From the NCBI GenBank assembly GCA_963789075.1, contig CAWBJQ010000007.1, forward strand, positions 62,001-126,000: a stretch of DNA of 64,000 nt, given 5' to 3'. Both the position numbers and the translations under genes were made by a program. The notes under the pieces were generated by a model. The model ran no database searches, had not been told where the DNA came from, and saw only the letters and a list, made by a program, of their open reading frames with translations. This DNA comes from DATATJ01 sp963789075. GTDB taxonomy: Bacteria > Acidobacteriota > Vicinamibacteria > Vicinamibacterales > CAVVIG01. This document shows, piece after piece, positions 61,686 through 64,000 of the stretch (position 1 is its first letter; each line of letters begins with the position of its first letter).

Positions 61686-64000
61686 TTGCCTGCCGATACG
61701 AGCGCGACTTTTCCGAGAATGGGAGGCACCAGTAGCTGCGGCGTTTGTGCGCCGGCTGCCTTGTTCCGGAGATCTTCCACGATCCGGGTCGCGTAGCTGA
61801 ATGCTTCCTGGAGGGACACGCGGAGATCGCCGTCCGTGTCGGCGGCCGGGACCAGCGAGTTCATGAGCGCGTACGAGAACAGACCGTGTTTCCCTGGCTC
61901 ATACTCCTGTGACGTCTCCTCGCCCTTCGATGCCACGATCAAGGGAAACATCGACGATGCCGAGCGCTTCAGCAGGGAGTGCGCGTCGAAACTGCCTTCC
62001 GCGCGGCCGGCGTGGCACGTGTCCACGATCAGCACGCGCTTGCCGGCGGCGCCCCGCAGCGCATCGAAGAACGCCTGCCACGACACCAGCGAGTCGCCCG
62101 TCCCACCACGTTGAACCGCGACGATGTCCTGACGAACCACGTCCCGCGGCACGAAGTAATAGTTTCCCTTCGGATCGGTGATGCCGTGCGATGCGAGGAA
62201 GATCACGACCGTGTCCAGCGCGCCGCCCTGCTTGACGAAGTCCAGTGACGACAGAATCGACGCGCGGTCCGGCTTCACCGCGGCGTCGTCGGACAATACT
62301 TTGACGAAGGCCTGCTTGTAGTAGCCGACCGCCCGTCGCTGCAGCGCCGCCCCCATCGCCTCGGCGTCCTGCGCCGCAAACGAGAGGTTCAGGTTCGCGG
62401 GAAGATTCGGGAACGAATCCACGCCGATGGCGAGCACGTACAGGTTTCCCAGGACGGGCGACGGACGCACGTCCGACGGCAGTCCGATGTACGTCTCCGC
62501 AACGCCCATCGACACGCCGTTGAACGCCTCCACGCGGATCTCGTTCGTCCTCGCGCGCAGATCGATCTCGACGGTGCGCGAGAACCGATCCGCGTCGCCG
62601 CCGGAGAGCGAGCGCTCGCGGTTCGGGGTCACCGGAACGCCGTTGACGAAGACGGCGTAGTCCTTGATCGCGAGTTCGTTCTTCTCGCCGTCCAGCCGCA
62701 GCGTCGCCTGGGGCCGGCCCTCGGCAAGCCCCTGAATTCCGGCGGGCACGAGCCTCAGCCTCGGCGGCGCGATGTGACGCAACTGCAAGATCTGGAACGT
62801 CGCGTCGCTCGTCGACGAAGCCGGCGACCGGGCGAGCCGTCGCCAGCGCCTGGCGGAACGTGGCGGCGATCACGTCGGGGCGATACAGAATGCGGTCGAA
62901 CTGGACGGCGCGATAGAAATCCGGCGCCAGATCCCGGCCGCGGTTGAGATGCCAGCCGACGTAGTTGTCGCCGTACACCGACGACGTGTAGTAGCCGTCC
63001 GGCGTCCACGCCATCCAGTCGCGGCCGTTCGCGTGCGGGAAGTACCCCAGGATCTCCGCGCCGTCGCGCATGCGGTACCAGCGGACCGTTCCGTCGGACA
63101 ACGCGGCGATCGCCATCTCGCCGTTGCCGCTCACGTTGACGCTCCACGCGACCGCTGGAAGACTCCGGTTCCAGATCTCCTTCGCCTCGAGGTCGAACCG
63201 CCGCACGGCCCACTCGGTGCCAAGCACCACGCTCTTCGCATCCGGCGCGATCGCGTACGAGCGGACCATCTCGTAATCGTCGAGCGTCGTCGGACTCTTG
63301 CCGTTGATCGTCGGCGTGTACTGATCCTTCCAGTTGAGGATCGTCACGCCGGGGGCGGACGTGCGCGGTGGAGACACCACTACGGATGGCTCGGCCGCCG
63401 GCGACTGGTCGCCGCCGCCGAGCACGTCGTAGCTGTGGCGCTCCGTCGCGTCGCCGGTCAGCGGATAGCTGATCACCGCGCCATCGGCCGACACGCGCAG
63501 TTCCGTCCGCGCCGCGCTGAAGTTGACGATGTCCGGACCTCGATAGGCGATCACCTTGCCGTTCGGAGCGACGATGCCGAGAGCCGGATCCTCCGCGGCA
63601 AAGGCGATGTTCCCGTCGGGCATCTGCTGAATTTCCGTGATGCGATTGCGCATCAGCGGGATGCGCTCGGGCTGTCCGCGTCCGGCATCAGGCCATCTGT
63701 AGAGCGGATTGAGGCCGGTTCCTTTGTAGTCGCCGCCCGCGTAGACGAACTTCCCGTCCGACGACCAGACGACGGACGAAAAGTTCACCTGGTCGGTGAG
63801 CGTTGCGGTGCTCGGCTGATAGAGCAGCGACAGATCGCGCCCCGACGCGACGGAAATCGCCGGCGCATCGATGTAGCCGATGGCGATCGACTCGCCGTCC
63901 GGCGAATAGCGAACGGAAATCGGCTTGCGGCCGCCCGGGATGGCGCGCCGGCCAATCAGGCGGAAGTCCGGCGCATACAGCCGCACCAGTCCGTCGAGCG
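61682..64000 (-). CDS. WD40-like/caspase-domain protein, partial, one frameshift
   Basis: At least 770 residues, cut by the window end at its N-terminus. First half: WD40-type blades (ISVRYSPDGESIAIGYIDAP, NFSSVVWSSDGKFVYAGGDY, AIAPDAKSVVLGTEWAVRRF, VSGNGEMAIAALSDGTVRWY). After a frame change near 62785: a linker, then a caspase-like C14 domain, NLSFAAQDAEAMGAALQRRA, VVIFLASHGITDPKGNYYFV (catalytic His), VLIVDTCHAG (catalytic Cys), and KHGLFSYALMNSLVPAADTD. All active-site residues are present. Overlap with the cyclase gene (ATGA) and the 10-base gap to FecR define a three-gene operon. Confidence 0.93.

Overview
The window is high-GC bacterial chromosome, most likely from an acidobacterium of the Vicinamibacteria type. 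That placement is an inference from gene style: large TonB receptors with a carboxypeptidase-regulatory N-terminus, S8 protease, NHL propeller, FkbM, tandem HAE1 pumps, and dispersed TTCGTG-type and GTCCGGCT-type intergenic repeats. There is no rRNA and only one intact tRNA, tRNA-Ser(GGA). Many conserved genes are broken by single-base indels, most densely at 18.2-25.3 kb, which looks more like sequence error than decay. True decay (internal deletions, chimeric genes, recombinase stubs) is concentrated at 49.7-59.1 kb.

Layout. 0-4.2 kb (minus): CaiB-type CoA transferase, amino-acid permease, IPT/NHL propeller, HNH nuclease. 4.3-6.8 kb: NlpC/P60 lipoprotein, metallopeptidase-like protein, MtgA. 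6.8-12.4 kb (minus): an apparent catabolic operon of oligopeptide ABC importer, 4-hydroxy-2-oxoglutarate aldolase-like enzyme and alanine-glyoxylate-type aminotransferase. 12.6-21.3 kb: a signalling locus of HTH protein behind a sigma54-like promoter, secreted S8 protease ending in eleven TxVW(S/A)D repeats, a 9-residue ORF (MKTLIVWGD) with a strong ribosome binding site, a membrane HD-GYP-GAF protein, a TPR/sigma54 AAA+/Fis activator, a 57-residue membrane peptide and a second HTH gene of the same family. 21.5-31.4 kb: MntH, universal stress protein, and an RND pump with one adaptor and two HAE1 subunits. 31.4-35.9 kb: cell-wall enzymes (L,D-transpeptidase, M23), a secreted hypothetical and an LCM-type methyltransferase. 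36-39.3 kb: a REC-PAS-GGDEF-EAL protein between two receiver-like paralogues. 39.3-48.8 kb: cytochrome c, HigBA, carbonic anhydrase, a molybdate/tungstate-type locus (ModE-like regulator, oxyanion-binding protein, TonB receptor), a stress-type membrane protein and paired ArsA ATPases. 48.8-52.4 kb: small membrane proteins, a decayed NAD(P)-binding gene, FkbM and GT2.

52.4-58.4 kb looks like a degraded genomic island between copies of the tRNA-Ser 3' end. It holds DoxX, MsrA, a quinone-reductase::MsrB chimera, an apparently permuted ferritin-like protein and a sulfite-oxidase-like/ferredoxin-reductase/DUF6510 module, with tyrosine and serine recombinase remnants at the tRNA. 59-64 kb (minus): a coupled operon of WD40-caspase protein (running off the window), CHASE2-class III adenylate cyclase and FecR-like protein.

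The most attractive candidate for an undescribed system is 12.6-19.9 kb. A protease with repetitive VW(S/A)D tails, a VWGD-ending micropeptide, a membrane c-di-GMP phosphodiesterase and a TPR-sigma54 activator together suggest peptide-based signalling. This is inferred from gene order and motifs only.
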